Positions 1 to 9,699 are shown, numbered from the stretch's first letter. The stretch: 38,956 nt of DNA from Candidatus Cloacimonadota bacterium (GCA_027318475.1 DAHVPC010000007.1:1-38956), one strand, 5' to 3'. The notes: a model not told the origin generated them from the sequence alone. Numbers and translations are program-made.

Positions 1-4
1 CTTG

Positions 5-87
5 GCCTTAATCAAGTATTAATCAAGCCTTAATCAAGCGTTAATAGTTAAGGCTTGATTAAGGCTTGATTAAGACTTGATTAAGGC
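5..87. repeat. Inverted repeat (hairpin) built of 11-bp TTAATCAAGCC units, copy 1
   Basis: Left arm 5-44 GCCTTAATCAAGTATTAATCAAGCCTTAATCAAGCGTTAA pairs with right arm 48-87 at 38/40 positions; 3-nt loop; internal 11-bp period. Confidence 0.93.
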
Positions 88-485
88 TAATCTCCCAGGG
101 CCAGACCAAAAATCCCCAGATAAGAGTATGAGTTCTCCGCTGATTTCTCTACCGATTTCGCTGGTAAATCAATGGATTCAGGGTTTCAGGTTCATTATCC
201 CGCTCCCCTCTAAACCAGTTTGGCAGGGCCCAGATCCCCTCTTCCCAGTCCCTTGAAGTCTTCCTGTAATCAATAAGGTTACAACCTTGAGCAATTGGAA
301 TAAAACTTGCGTGGATTTGTATTTCAGATATCCCTAACCGATTTTTCGGCCCGTTGTTTCCCCATTGGTTGTAAAATGACCAAAAAAGTCGGCAGATCGC
401 TCCCCCATTTTGGGCGCCAACCGTCTATAGAAGTGTAGTTTCATAAGGAAAACCATTAACTGGAGTACGAGATAAGGAGTTTGCC

Positions 486-3449
486 ATGAGACGCTGTGTT
501 TTGACAACCTTGATCCTGCTGGCGGCGATATTCGCGCTGGCTCAGGAAATTCCTTTGCGCCAGGCCTGGAAGTTGGATTGGCGGGGCACTTATGTCCGCA
601 GCACCGACGGCTGCGTGATTGCCCTGTGGGAAGACACCGATGCCGGGGATACGGATATCTGGGCGCAGAAGCTCAATCCCTCGGGTGTGCCGCAATGGAC
701 GGAACCACGGATCATAGTCAGTGCTCCGGGCGTTCAGGAAATAGCGGCCTGCGTGCCAACCTCGGACAACAACTTCGTGGTGTTATACGAACAATCGGGA
801 AGGGATATCGATCAGGGCGTCCGGGTGCAAAAATTCAGTTCCAACGGCCAAGCTCTGTGGGGCGAAAACGGCGTGCAGATCAGCAGCGGTGGCGGCGCTT
901 TCGTCGAGACCAGCCTGGTCCCCAACACAAGCGGCGGAGTTTATGCGGTGTATGGCCGCAGTTATGGTTTCCACGATGTCATCGGCCAAAATCTGGACAG
1001 CTTTGGCAACCAGCTATGGACTGCCGGCGGGATCGTCCTGGCCAGCCATGCCAACAGCATAAACCTTGATTCGGCGGTGAGCGACGGCGAGGGCGGCCTC
1101 ATCGTCAATGTAAACAAACCGCAGGGCAGCATCCGCTATACCGAACTGACCCGCTTTTCACCGCAAGGCACGGTGATCGGCAATAATCCCATGCTGCCGC
1201 AATCTGCTTTTCCCGGACTCCGCTATTCCATACTGCGGGACGCCTCTGGCGAATATGTGCTCTGGAATGTAAACACCAATGCCAATGGCGGCCTGATCCT
1301 GCAGCGGATGGACAACAGCGGCAATCTGCTGCTGCCCGCGCCTGTGACGGTATCACTGTCTGCCAATACCGAAGGCATGAATCCGCCAATCCTGAAACCT
1401 GTTTCCGAAGGCGGCCTGATGTTTGGCTACGAGGACACATCCGGTTATCTGGATGTCTATCTGAAGGTCCTGCGTCTGGACAACTCTTACGCTCCCGTTT
1501 GGGGATCCGCCGGAGTGCAGATTGCCAGCAGCGCTTCTTCGGGCTGGGTTTTCCGGAACCTGCAATTGGCGGTTACAGACGGCGGCGCGGCCTGGCTCAG
1601 CTTCGTGCAAAACAACGCGGAAGACACAGCCCAGGAATTGAAAACGCAGTATGTGTCTGCCGCGGGAAACCTGCCCTGGGGCGAAAATGGGATCACGCTC
1701 AGCGCTCCCAACCGTGATCTAACCATGCCCATGCCGGTGGCCTTTTCCGACCGGGGAATGTTCCTCTGGCGCGACCAAAGGGAAATGCAGAACGCCATCC
1801 GCAGGCAGGTTTTGAGCACCGGTGGCGCGACTTTCCAGGATCTGGGCGGATCTCCGTTGGTTTCGCGTCTCAATGGTTTCGCCGGAACGATCGGCGTGGC
1901 GGCCTTGCAAGACAGATATCTGGTGCTCTTTGTGGATATCCGCAACGGCTGGTTCAACACCTACTACCAGCTCTGCGACAGCGACATGAATCCACTTTTA
2001 GAGCCCAACGGCAGGCCGCTTTATCAGCCTTCAGAAATGCACTTGACCGATTTCAGGGTGTTCCCTTTGCCGGATAACAGCGTTGCTATCCTCTACCGCG
2101 CTATAGATTACGGTGGGCAGAACCTGGCGTACCATCTGCAAAAGATCGACGCGCAGGGCAATACACTGTACCCAGGATATGGCGTCCAGATTACCCAGAA
2201 TTTGTATGTCGAGTCAGACATCCGCATCAGCAGCAGCGGCGAAGACATCTACATCGGTTGGACGCAGGGTTCCTATCCCCAGGAGTATCTGATGGGGCAA
2301 CGGATCACGAACGGACAAGCGTTGTGGGGTCCGGAAGGCAGGGTCTTGATCCAAATGCCTGATGCCGTCAACATCACTTTGGTGAGCATTCAGGACAGGT
2401 TTTTCACTTTCAATGCCAGCGATGCGAATACCGATGCAGCCCATGGCTGCGTCCTGAGAATCGATGCCAACGGCGATCCTGAAGCGGGCTGGCCAGCCCT
2501 GGGGATCGAGGTTGTGAACGCAGACGGATATATTCACGACTATTCCCCTTCGACCGTCAGGCTTGGCGACGACCTCGTGGTTTTCTTCATCACCAGGCCC
2601 TCATATGACATAGTGCTGGCGCAGCGCATCACTCCAGCCGGAACCAAGCTTTGGACCGACTCTGGTATCCAAATGCCGTTTAGCAACATCCAGAGCCTGG
2701 TGAAAGCGGATGACGGCCTCATCCTTCTCTATTCCGCGCAATTCGAACCGCAGGACCTGCGTTTGCAGAAATTGGGAGGAAACGGCAACCTGCTCTATGG
2801 CGCAGAAGGCCATCCAGTGGGAGCCGGAATGGAATCCCTGAACGATGCGACCCTTCTGCGCTTCGCCAATGGAAGCCTGGCCTGCCTCTGGACGGATTAC
2901 AGGCCGGGATCTGACTACGACCGGGATCTTTACATCAGGCACATCAACCCGCAGGGAATCGCCATGGGCTCTTGCCCCGCCACGCTTTGCGGAGCCTGGC
3001 TGGAACAGGATCATATCCAAGCGGACGTGATCGGTAACTCCGCTTTGGTGGCTTGGAACGACGCCCGAGCCGGGATCCTGGACTCCGAATACTATGTTTC
3101 CGCGATCTACGCCACACGCGTCAACAGCGCCTGGGTCGAGGTTTCCGATCCCGTTGCGCCTGCGCTTGATCAGCCCGCACTCCATCAGAACTATCCCAAT
3201 CCTTTCAATCCCGAAACGACCATCGCGTTCAGCTTGCCAGAAGCCGGAATCGCCGATCTGGCGGTGTTTAACCAGAAAGGCCAAATGGTGAGGAGCCTGG
3301 TTTCCGGCCAACTGTTACCGGCTGGCGCTAGTTCCTTGGTCTGGGATGGACGCGACGATCAGGGGAATCCGGTGAGCAGCGGGATCTATTTCAGCCGCCT
3401 GACCTGCGCGGGAAGAAGCGTTTCGCGCAAGATGGTGCTGATCAAGTGA
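486..3449 (+). CDS. Secreted propeller-like repeat protein with C-terminal FlgD-like/Por-type sorting domain
   Basis: 987-aa ORF; N-terminal signal peptide (MRRCVLTTLILLAAIFALAQE); RBS AAGGAG; repeated 'G..LW...G..I' units; C-terminus NYPNPFNPETTIAFSLPEAG...SSGIYFSRLTCAGRSVSRKMVLIK. Confidence 0.9.
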   Translation: MRRCVLTTLILLAAIFALAQEIPLRQAWKLDWRGTYVRSTDGCVIALWEDTDAGDTDIWAQKLNPSGVPQWTEPRIIVSAPGVQEIAACVPTSDNNFVVLYEQSGRDIDQGVRVQKFSSNGQALWGENGVQISSGGGAFVETSLVPNTSGGVYAVYGRSYGFHDVIGQNLDSFGNQLWTAGGIVLASHANSINLDSAVSDGEGGLIVNVNKPQGSIRYTELTRFSPQGTVIGNNPMLPQSAFPGLRYSILRDASGEYVLWNVNTNANGGLILQRMDNSGNLLLPAPVTVSLSANTEGMNPPILKPVSEGGLMFGYEDTSGYLDVYLKVLRLDNSYAPVWGSAGVQIASSASSGWVFRNLQLAVTDGGAAWLSFVQNNAEDTAQELKTQYVSAAGNLPWGENGITLSAPNRDLTMPMPVAFSDRGMFLWRDQREMQNAIRRQVLSTGGATFQDLGGSPLVSRLNGFAGTIGVAALQDRYLVLFVDIRNGWFNTYYQLCDSDMNPLLEPNGRPLYQPSEMHLTDFRVFPLPDNSVAILYRAIDYGGQNLAYHLQKIDAQGNTLYPGYGVQITQNLYVESDIRISSSGEDIYIGWTQGSYPQEYLMGQRITNGQALWGPEGRVLIQMPDAVNITLVSIQDRFFTFNASDANTDAAHGCVLRIDANGDPEAGWPALGIEVVNADGYIHDYSPSTVRLGDDLVVFFITRPSYDIVLAQRITPAGTKLWTDSGIQMPFSNIQSLVKADDGLILLYSAQFEPQDLRLQKLGGNGNLLYGAEGHPVGAGMESLNDATLLRFANGSLACLWTDYRPGSDYDRDLYIRHINPQGIAMGSCPATLCGAWLEQDHIQADVIGNSALVAWNDARAGILDSEYYVSAIYATRVNSAWVEVSDPVAPALDQPALHQNYPNPFNPETTIAFSLPEAGIADLAVFNQKGQMVRSLVSGQLLPAGASSLVWDGRDDQGNPVSSGIYFSRLTCAGRSVSRKMVLIK

Positions 3450-3481
3450 ACTAACGCAGCCAGGCCAGGATTCAGGCTACC

Positions 3482-5233
3482 CTATTTCAAATGTTCGTGC
3501 AGGAAGTCGTGATATTCCTGGTTGTTGAAGACGAGTTCGTCGTGCGTGCCCTGATGCGCGCGCCCCTCTGAATCGATGAACAGCACGCGGTCCACGTAAT
3601 GCAGGGTGGAGAGGCGGTGCGAGATCACGATGGCCGCGATGCCGGGATAGTGGATGTTGATATCCTGCCAGAGTTTTTCCTCGTTCTCCGCGTCCAGTGA
3701 GGCGGTAATGTCGTCCAGGATCAGCAATTGCGGCCGTTTGATCAGAGCCCGGGCGATGGTCACGCGTTGTTTCTGCCCGCCGGAAACGCCCAAACCGCGC
3801 TGCCCGACTTTGGTCTGTTCCCGTTCCGGAAAAGCCGCGATCTCCTGCTCCAGTTGCGAGGCGCGCACCGCAGTCTGATATTCCTCATCCGTAGCCCCAT
3901 CCACCGCGAAAAGCACATTGTCCTTGATCGTCCCGGTAAACAGGACCGGATCTTGCGGCACATAGGCGATCAGGTCGCGCAGGTCATTCAGGTCGATCTT
4001 CTGAAGCGGTATGCCGTTGAAGGTGATCGCGCCTGAATCCGGCTGCAGCAGACCCAGCACGAGATTGGCGACCGTGCTCTTCCCCGCTCCGGTGGAACCA
4101 AGGATCAATAGACGTTCGCCCTTCCGCAGGTCGAAACTGCAATCCCGAATGGCAGGCTCGCTTTTGTCGGGATAAGTGCAGTCCACGTTCTCGAAGCGCA
4201 ATTCCTGCAGTTCCGCGGGCTTCTCGGTGCCGGACCAGGTGTCGTTGAAACTGGGGTAATCCTTCATGTCCTCCAGGCGGTCGATATTCACGAAGGCCTG
4301 TTTGCCGGAAACGAAGAGTTGCGGCAGGTCCAACAGCGGATAGATCATCATGCTGAGGTAGGAATAGAACATGTAGAAGGTGCCCACCGTGATCCTGCCT
4401 TTCACGGCCATATAACCGCCGAAGAGGATGACGCCGATCTGGGCGAAGTAGTCGATATACTCGTAGATCAGGTGCAGCACGGCATTGAGTTTCACCACGC
4501 TCATCTCGGTCTTGAAACGGCGCGCCAGCGCGGTATCGAAAAAGCGGTTGTACTTTTCCTCGCTGACGAAGGCTTTCACGATGCGGATGCCGGAGAAACT
4601 CATCTCCAACTGGTTGTTGATATTGCTGATCGCTTGCTGGTTGCGCTCGAAGTTCTTGTACAGCCGGTCCGAGGTGAAGTAGAAGACCACCATCATCAGC
4701 GGCAGCGGTGCCACCGAAAGCAAGGTCAGGCGAGGGCTGATGCCAAACATCACCACCAGCGAAAACATGATCAGGCTGAAGGAATTCAGCGCCCGGAAGA
4801 TCCCGGAGCAGAGGAACCAGCTGATCTTCGGGAAATCGCTGAGGTCGTCCGTAAGCCGCGTAACCACGTCGCCGGTGCGGTATTTCTGGAAAAAGCGGAA
4901 GTCCTTGGTGACCACGAAACGGAAGTAAAACATGCGCAGGAAGTGCTCGAAACGGATGTTCACCCAACCCCGGAAGGCAGGATAGAAACCGGTGACGAAC
5001 TGCGCGAAACCCAGTCCCAACAAGATCCAGATGATGCGGTTGACCTCGTCCATGGGGGCAGGATATTTGCCTGGATTGGAGAGGATGTTGCGCAGCAGGT
5101 CGATCAGCCTGCCAAACACGATGGGATGGGCGATGGAGACCGCCGAACTGCCCAAGGTGAAAAAGAGCATGATGATCAGGAACCATTTCTGGTGCGTCCA
5201 CTGGCGGATGATCCACTTAACGTGCTTATTCAC
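3482..5233 (-). CDS. ABC exporter half-transporter (TMD-NBD), subunit with degenerate Walker B (LILDD)
   Basis: 583 aa; Walker A GSTGAGKST, signature VSGGQKQR, Walker B LLILDDITAS, H-loop ISHRLST; overlaps the upstream ABC gene by 8 bp. Confidence 0.95.
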   Translation of the reverse strand: MNKHVKWIIRQWTHQKWFLIIMLFFTLGSSAVSIAHPIVFGRLIDLLRNILSNPGKYPAPMDEVNRIIWILLGLGFAQFVTGFYPAFRGWVNIRFEHFLRMFYFRFVVTKDFRFFQKYRTGDVVTRLTDDLSDFPKISWFLCSGIFRALNSFSLIMFSLVVMFGISPRLTLLSVAPLPLMMVVFYFTSDRLYKNFERNQQAISNINNQLEMSFSGIRIVKAFVSEEKYNRFFDTALARRFKTEMSVVKLNAVLHLIYEYIDYFAQIGVILFGGYMAVKGRITVGTFYMFYSYLSMMIYPLLDLPQLFVSGKQAFVNIDRLEDMKDYPSFNDTWSGTEKPAELQELRFENVDCTYPDKSEPAIRDCSFDLRKGERLLILGSTGAGKSTVANLVLGLLQPDSGAITFNGIPLQKIDLNDLRDLIAYVPQDPVLFTGTIKDNVLFAVDGATDEEYQTAVRASQLEQEIAAFPEREQTKVGQRGLGVSGGQKQRVTIARALIKRPQLLILDDITASLDAENEEKLWQDINIHYPGIAAIVISHRLSTLHYVDRVLFIDSEGRAHQGTHDELVFNNQEYHDFLHEHLK

Positions 5234-7016
5234 CGTTCCGCTCCGTAGCGATCAGCTGGAGTTCCACAAGTTTGCGGTACTCGGCGGAAAGCTCCATCAA
5301 TTGGGTGTGCGTGCCGCGATGGATGATCTCGCCATCCTGGTAAAAGAGGATCTCGTCGGCGTCCAGCACCGAAGTCAGCCGGTGCGCCACCACCACCGCC
5401 GTTTTATCGGAAAACACGGTGTGCATGCTGCGCTGGATCTTGGCCTCGGTTTGCGGATCGATGGAGGCGGTCGCCTCGTCCATGATGATCAGTTCCGCCT
5501 CGAAAGCCAGAGCCCGGGCGAAGCTGATCAATTGCTTCTCGCCTTGGGAAACGTTCTGTCCGCGCTCCGCCAATTCGCTGTCCAGGCCAAGGTTCTGGCC
5601 CTGGATAAACTCGTCCAGTTGCACGATGTTGATCGCTTCCTGCACTTTTTGCACCGGCACCGTGTCGTTGTAAACGCGCACGTTTTCCAGAATGCTGCCC
5701 GGGAAGAGGAAGATGTCCTGTAAAATCAGCCCGATCTTGCGGCGCCAGGCGCGGAACTCGATCTCGTCGAGTGGCACGCCGTCGATCAGGATGCGACCTT
5801 TCTGGATGGGATAGAAGCCGCAGAGCAAGCTCACCGTGGTGGTCTTGCCGCTGCCCGAAGCTCCGACCAGAGCGATTTTGGCGCCCTTGGGTATGGTGAA
5901 GGAAACGTCCTTGAGGATCCAGTCCTCGTCCTTGTAAGCGAACCACACGTGGTCGAAGCGGATTTCGTGTTCGAAAGAGGGAATTTTGGTGCCGGTGAAG
6001 ATCTCTTCCTCGGAGCCCAGTTCCGTGAGTTCCAATATGCGTTTCAGGGACACGAAAGCCCGCTGGATCTGCATCACGTTTTCCGAGATCTGCATCAGCG
6101 GCCACATCATGCGGAAGATGTAGTCCACAAACACGATCAGCGTGCCCAGGGTCACCGCTCCGGCGATGATCCGCGGCGCCATCATGCGGATGATCAGCAC
6201 CAGGAACAGCACCTCGAAAAACAGCATGAACACGCTTTGTGAGCCATACTCCAGAAACGAAGTGCGCGTCTCCAGGCGGTATTTATCGGCCGAAGCCTGT
6301 TTCAGGTCTTCATACACCCGCTCCTGCCGGTTCAATGCCTGGATGATCTGCATGCCCTGCACGTAGTCGGTAATCTTGGCGCTGAGCAGCGCGTATTTTT
6401 CCCGGATCAGCCGGTAAAACTTGGAAAGGTATTTGATCAGGAAATAGTAGCCCACGATCGCTACGCCCATGAGGGGAAAAATGTAGGCTGCCACGCGCCA
6501 TTCGCGCACGAACATGACGATGAACACCCCGATGAAGAACAGCACATTGCCGATGATGCGGATGGACAGCTCGGAAAACAGCGCTTTCACGCGCTCGCTG
6601 TCGCTTTCCACGCGGGCGATCAGTTCGCCCACCTGCCTCTGGTTGAACCAGTCCACGGGCAGGGTCAAAAGGTGGCGGAAGACCTTGGCCTTGAAGTTGG
6701 TGATGATTTTGATGCCCAGGCGCGAAAGCAGCACGATCTGCAGATAGGAGAGCAGGCCCGAAACCACCACCACGCCGATGAACAGCAAGCCGTACTGGTA
6801 CATCAGCGCGACGTTGCCGCTGGGTATGCTCTTGTCCACGATCGCCGCCAGGATCAGGGGATAGATCAGCTGCAGCGAGGAAGTGAGCAGCATCGCGAAC
6901 AGCCCGAAGCCGAGCAGGCCCAAGTCCTTTTTTACATAGGGAAAAAGGAGCTTGAGATAGAAAAGGGTGCTTTGCTTGCGTTCGGACATTGGCTTCCTTG
7001 TCGAATATAAAAACAA
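5226..7016 (-). CDS. ABC exporter half-transporter (TMD-NBD), subunit with canonical Walker B
   Basis: 596 aa; Walker A GASGSGKTT, signature VSQGEKQ, Walker B LIIMDEATAS, H-loop VAHRLTS. Confidence 0.95.
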   Translation of the reverse strand: MFLYSTRKPMSERKQSTLFYLKLLFPYVKKDLGLLGFGLFAMLLTSSLQLIYPLILAAIVDKSIPSGNVALMYQYGLLFIGVVVVSGLLSYLQIVLLSRLGIKIITNFKAKVFRHLLTLPVDWFNQRQVGELIARVESDSERVKALFSELSIRIIGNVLFFIGVFIVMFVREWRVAAYIFPLMGVAIVGYYFLIKYLSKFYRLIREKYALLSAKITDYVQGMQIIQALNRQERVYEDLKQASADKYRLETRTSFLEYGSQSVFMLFFEVLFLVLIIRMMAPRIIAGAVTLGTLIVFVDYIFRMMWPLMQISENVMQIQRAFVSLKRILELTELGSEEEIFTGTKIPSFEHEIRFDHVWFAYKDEDWILKDVSFTIPKGAKIALVGASGSGKTTTVSLLCGFYPIQKGRILIDGVPLDEIEFRAWRRKIGLILQDIFLFPGSILENVRVYNDTVPVQKVQEAINIVQLDEFIQGQNLGLDSELAERGQNVSQGEKQLISFARALAFEAELIIMDEATASIDPQTEAKIQRSMHTVFSDKTAVVVAHRLTSVLDADEILFYQDGEIIHRGTHTQLMELSAEYRKLVELQLIATERNGE

Positions 7017-7094
7017 TGGTCGGGATGAGAGGATTCGAACCTCCGACTTCTCGGTCCCGAACCGAGCGCGCTAACCGGACTGCGCTACATCCCG
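7017..7094 (-). tRNA. tRNA-Pro (anticodon CGG), CCA encoded
   Basis: Reverse complement CGGGATGTAGCGCAGTCCGGTTAGCGCGCTCGGTTCGGGACCGAGAAGTCGGAGGTTCGAATCCTCTCATCCCGACCA; acceptor stem CGGGATG/CATCCCG, anticodon stem CTCGG/CCGAG with loop TTCGGGA, GGTTCGAATCC T arm. Confidence 0.96.
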
Positions 7095-7139
7095 ACCGGT
7101 TTGGCTCAAACTTTGTTGAGCCAGCTATCTGTCAAGAAC

Positions 7140-8591
7140 TTATTCTTTACCGATAGCCTTGAGCAGGCGCTCCGCCTCCTCCGCGGTGATTTTGCCGGCT
7201 TCCAGCATTTCCAGGATCTTGATCCGGCTGCGTTCGTCGACCTCACTCTTTTCGCGGCTGCTCATTCCTTTGCCAGCTTTGCCGAAAGCCGATTCCATGG
7301 TTTTGTGCACATAGTCCTTGATGGACTCGGGATCAAAGAATTCGTGGTGGAACTCGAAACCCTTGCCGCCAAAGGGTCCGCGGAATTGCGCACGTTGCTC
7401 GCGAAACCGGGATTCGCCATCGCGGAAGGGGCCTTTCACCTTGCGGAAGATCTCTTTCAGGCCGTCGGCCAGCTCATCGCCCGCTTGTTCGACCACTTTG
7501 ATGACTTTGTCCTTGGTTTCCTGGACCTCAAACTCCTCGACCGCGGTCTTGAGCTTGGCGAGCGAAGCGGCGAGTTTTTCCTGGATATTGGTTTCAGCCA
7601 CGCTGTTGATGGCGCGTTCGATCGCCGCGGTGACTTTTTCCAGCGCCCTGAGCGCTTTTTCCTTGTCCTCTTCGCTCACGGACTTGCCGATCTGTTCTTT
7701 CAATTCCGCCAGTTTGAGGCTGATGAAACCAAATTCTGCCTTGCCTCCGGAACTGATCTTCACCGCTCCGTTTTCCGTACGGACGCTGATCCTGGCGCCG
7801 CCTTCGCCGCGACGGACGATTCTGCGGCCGCCTTCAGTAATGACCTCGGCATCGAGGTTGGCGGTCACGGAACCGTTTTCGGTCTCGGCCTGCAGTTCAA
7901 ACGCGAAATCTTCCGGCACGGACAGATGGATGCGGCCGTTTTCGCTGCTGAAACTGAACTCCCCGTTTTCCACAGGCAGGGTTTCGTAATAGATCAGGCC
8001 GTTTTCGGTGCTGATGTTCACCAGCGGAAAGGCTGCCTGGCGGATCTTGAGGGGGCTGTTCTCAGATTCCACCTCGAGTTTGCTGCCGCTGACCTTTTCC
8101 GCCACCAAGGGCCCGTTTTCCAGATCGATCTCAAATTCGCCGCTGCATTCGCGCAAACTGATCGGGCCGTTTTCCGCCTCGATGTGCGTATGGCCGGAGC
8201 ATTTCTCCAGCGAGACCGGGCCGTTTTCGTTGTGGATCACCAGAGGGCATTCCAGGCCTTGCACACTTAGCGGCCGCACTTCGGATGTCGCCACCACCAT
8301 GAGCTGTTGCGGAACGCGGATCTGCACCAGCGAACCGCGGCTCCCGGCCCATGATTCCGCCAGATGCGGAATTTCGTCCAGGACGATGGAAACCGTCTTT
8401 TCAAAGAGATTCACGTTGAAATATTCGGCGGTGTCGGTGCCGGAGACGAAAGAATGCAGGTTCAGTTCCGCCTCGATCTCGAACTGCCCGGTTTCTGAAG
8501 GGCTGATGAGCACTGGCGCCATGTGGTTTTCGATCTCCACCTTTTCCGCGCCGGTGAAGTCGTAGTTCAGGTTTATCTTGGCTGTTTTCAT
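7140..8591 (-). CDS. DUF4097-like beta-helical 'ENG-ladder' protein with C-terminal SHOCT-like helical motif
   Basis: 483 aa; repeated (I/L)..ENGP(V/I/L) motifs at roughly 20-aa spacing; C-term RSRIKILEMLEAGKITAEEAERLLKAIG. Confidence 0.8.
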   Translation of the reverse strand: MKTAKINLNYDFTGAEKVEIENHMAPVLISPSETGQFEIEAELNLHSFVSGTDTAEYFNVNLFEKTVSIVLDEIPHLAESWAGSRGSLVQIRVPQQLMVVATSEVRPLSVQGLECPLVIHNENGPVSLEKCSGHTHIEAENGPISLRECSGEFEIDLENGPLVAEKVSGSKLEVESENSPLKIRQAAFPLVNISTENGLIYYETLPVENGEFSFSSENGRIHLSVPEDFAFELQAETENGSVTANLDAEVITEGGRRIVRRGEGGARISVRTENGAVKISSGGKAEFGFISLKLAELKEQIGKSVSEEDKEKALRALEKVTAAIERAINSVAETNIQEKLAASLAKLKTAVEEFEVQETKDKVIKVVEQAGDELADGLKEIFRKVKGPFRDGESRFREQRAQFRGPFGGKGFEFHHEFFDPESIKDYVHKTMESAFGKAGKGMSSREKSEVDERSRIKILEMLEAGKITAEEAERLLKAIGKE

Positions 8592-8953
8592 GATTTCCTC
8601 CTTGTGTCAATCATGTTGATGGCTTCCTCCACGGATATGAAGCCCTGCTCCAGATCGCTGAAGATATCGCTGAAATCAGTGGGGGAAGGCTCTTCCCTGG
8701 CGATCACCTTGATGATTTCCGCCAGACGGTTTTTTACGGTTGGATAGGAGATGCCGAGGCGCTTTTCCATCTCTTTGATGTTGCCGCCCACGGTGATGAA
8801 CAAACGTATAAACTCCAGCTGCGCCGGCTTCAAACCGGTCAGCCAGCTGTTGGTGAAGGTCCCCGTGAATCCCACTTCGCAGGCTGGGCAATAGAGTTCC
8901 CGGATCACCAGTTCCTTCTTGCAGATCGGGCAGGATGTCAATTCCATGATCAT
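8588..8953 (-). CDS. DUF2089 family protein (zinc ribbon plus HTH), probable regulator
   Basis: 121 aa; CPICKKELVIRELYCPACEVGFTG then HTH-like MEKRLGISYPTVKNRLAEI; overlaps the downstream ENG-ladder gene by 4 bp (ATGA type). Confidence 0.88.
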   Translation of the reverse strand: MIMELTSCPICKKELVIRELYCPACEVGFTGTFTNSWLTGLKPAQLEFIRLFITVGGNIKEMEKRLGISYPTVKNRLAEIIKVIAREEPSPTDFSDIFSDLEQGFISVEEAINMIDTRRKS

Positions 8954-8981
8954 CTCCTTAATAATGTCAATGCCAAGTTTG

Positions 8982-9022
8982 AATATCTTAAGATTCTGTC
9001 AAGAGAAATTTCAAATATCTTA
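8982..9022. promoter_or_regulatory. Candidate operator: direct repeat AATATCTTA x2, 32 bp apart, upstream of the DUF2089 gene
   Basis: AATATCTTA at 8982-8990 and 9014-9022; a minus-strand TTGACA (complement of 8997-9002) lies between them. Confidence 0.45.
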
Positions 9023-9075
9023 GGTTCGAGTCCAAATCGCCGCCTATTCTGCTCGGCAATCCTCCCCGCGGGTAA

Positions 9076-9156
9076 GCCTTAATCAAGCCTTAATCAAGCC
9101 TTAATCAAGCGTTAATAATAGACACTTGATTAAGGCTTGATTAAGAAGTGATTGAC
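9076..9156. repeat. Hairpin repeat of TTAATCAAGCC units, copy 2
   Basis: GCCTTAATCAAGCCTTAATCAAGCCTTAATCAAGCGTTAA, then CTTGATTAAGGCTTGATTAAGAAGTGATTGAC; same 40-nt arm layout as copies 1 and 3. Confidence 0.9.
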
Positions 9157-9202
9157 AGGAATCCGCCAGCTGGAAGGATGGAATCCCAGAAAGGAGTTCA
9201 CT

Positions 9203-9646
9203 ATGAAAGTAACTGTAAAAGATGGAATCAAGGGCTTTTCGGGCCGTCTCGACGGAGCGATTTACTATTATCATCCGCGCCTGAAGCGCACCCTGATGCG
9301 CCGCCAGCCAAAAATGCCAGCCCAGCCGCAAAACGCGGACTACGCCACGATCGCCCAGCGGATCAAGGCTTTAAACCCCTCGTCCGCCTACCGCTACGAT
9401 TTCAAGATCTACCTCAGCACCTTGCGCGATCATGACGACCAGGTGACCTATCCCTCCTGGTACAGCCTGTTCGTGAAAATGCTCTGGGCGCTGCAAGCCA
9501 AATACCCCTCTCAGGTGGATCTGAAAACGCTGACCCGGTCGCAGATTATCCAGCAGGAACTGCCTTGCGTATCGGTCAGGGACGCGGTCGAGAATGGCCT
9601 GCTGCCCATGGTCCCCGGCATCGAATATCTGGATCATCAGATCTAA
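9203..9646 (+). CDS. Conserved-looking hypothetical protein
   Basis: 147 aa from ATG at 9203 preceded by AAAGGAG; MKVTVKDGIKGFSGRLDGAIYYYHPRLKRTLMRR... Confidence 0.75.
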   Translation: MKVTVKDGIKGFSGRLDGAIYYYHPRLKRTLMRRQPKMPAQPQNADYATIAQRIKALNPSSAYRYDFKIYLSTLRDHDDQVTYPSWYSLFVKMLWALQAKYPSQVDLKTLTRSQIIQQELPCVSVRDAVENGLLPMVPGIEYLDHQI

Positions 9647-9661
9647 ATCTGAGTGTAGGGC

Positions 9662-9699
9662 ATTGCCGTAACACCGGTTTCAACGGGTGTTCCGGCAAT
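9662..9699. other. Intergenic hairpin
   Basis: ATTGCCG-t-AACACC ... GGTGTT-c-CGGCAAT, nested stems of 7 and 6 bp with one mismatch. Confidence 0.6.

Noticed and set aside
1-90. CRISPR array from short tandem repeats
   Set aside because: Units are 11 bp with no spacers and the two halves are inverted relative to each other; no cas genes in the window.
4319-5248. 309-aa plus-strand ORF antisense to the ABC exporter gene
   Set aside because: H/E/D/V-rich shadow of the ABC coding strand, no family resemblance.
7101-8270. 389-aa plus-strand ORF antisense to the ENG-ladder gene
   Set aside because: Mirror of the minus-strand coding sequence (F/A/D/H-rich shadow); the minus strand has coherent motifs, RBS and operon context.
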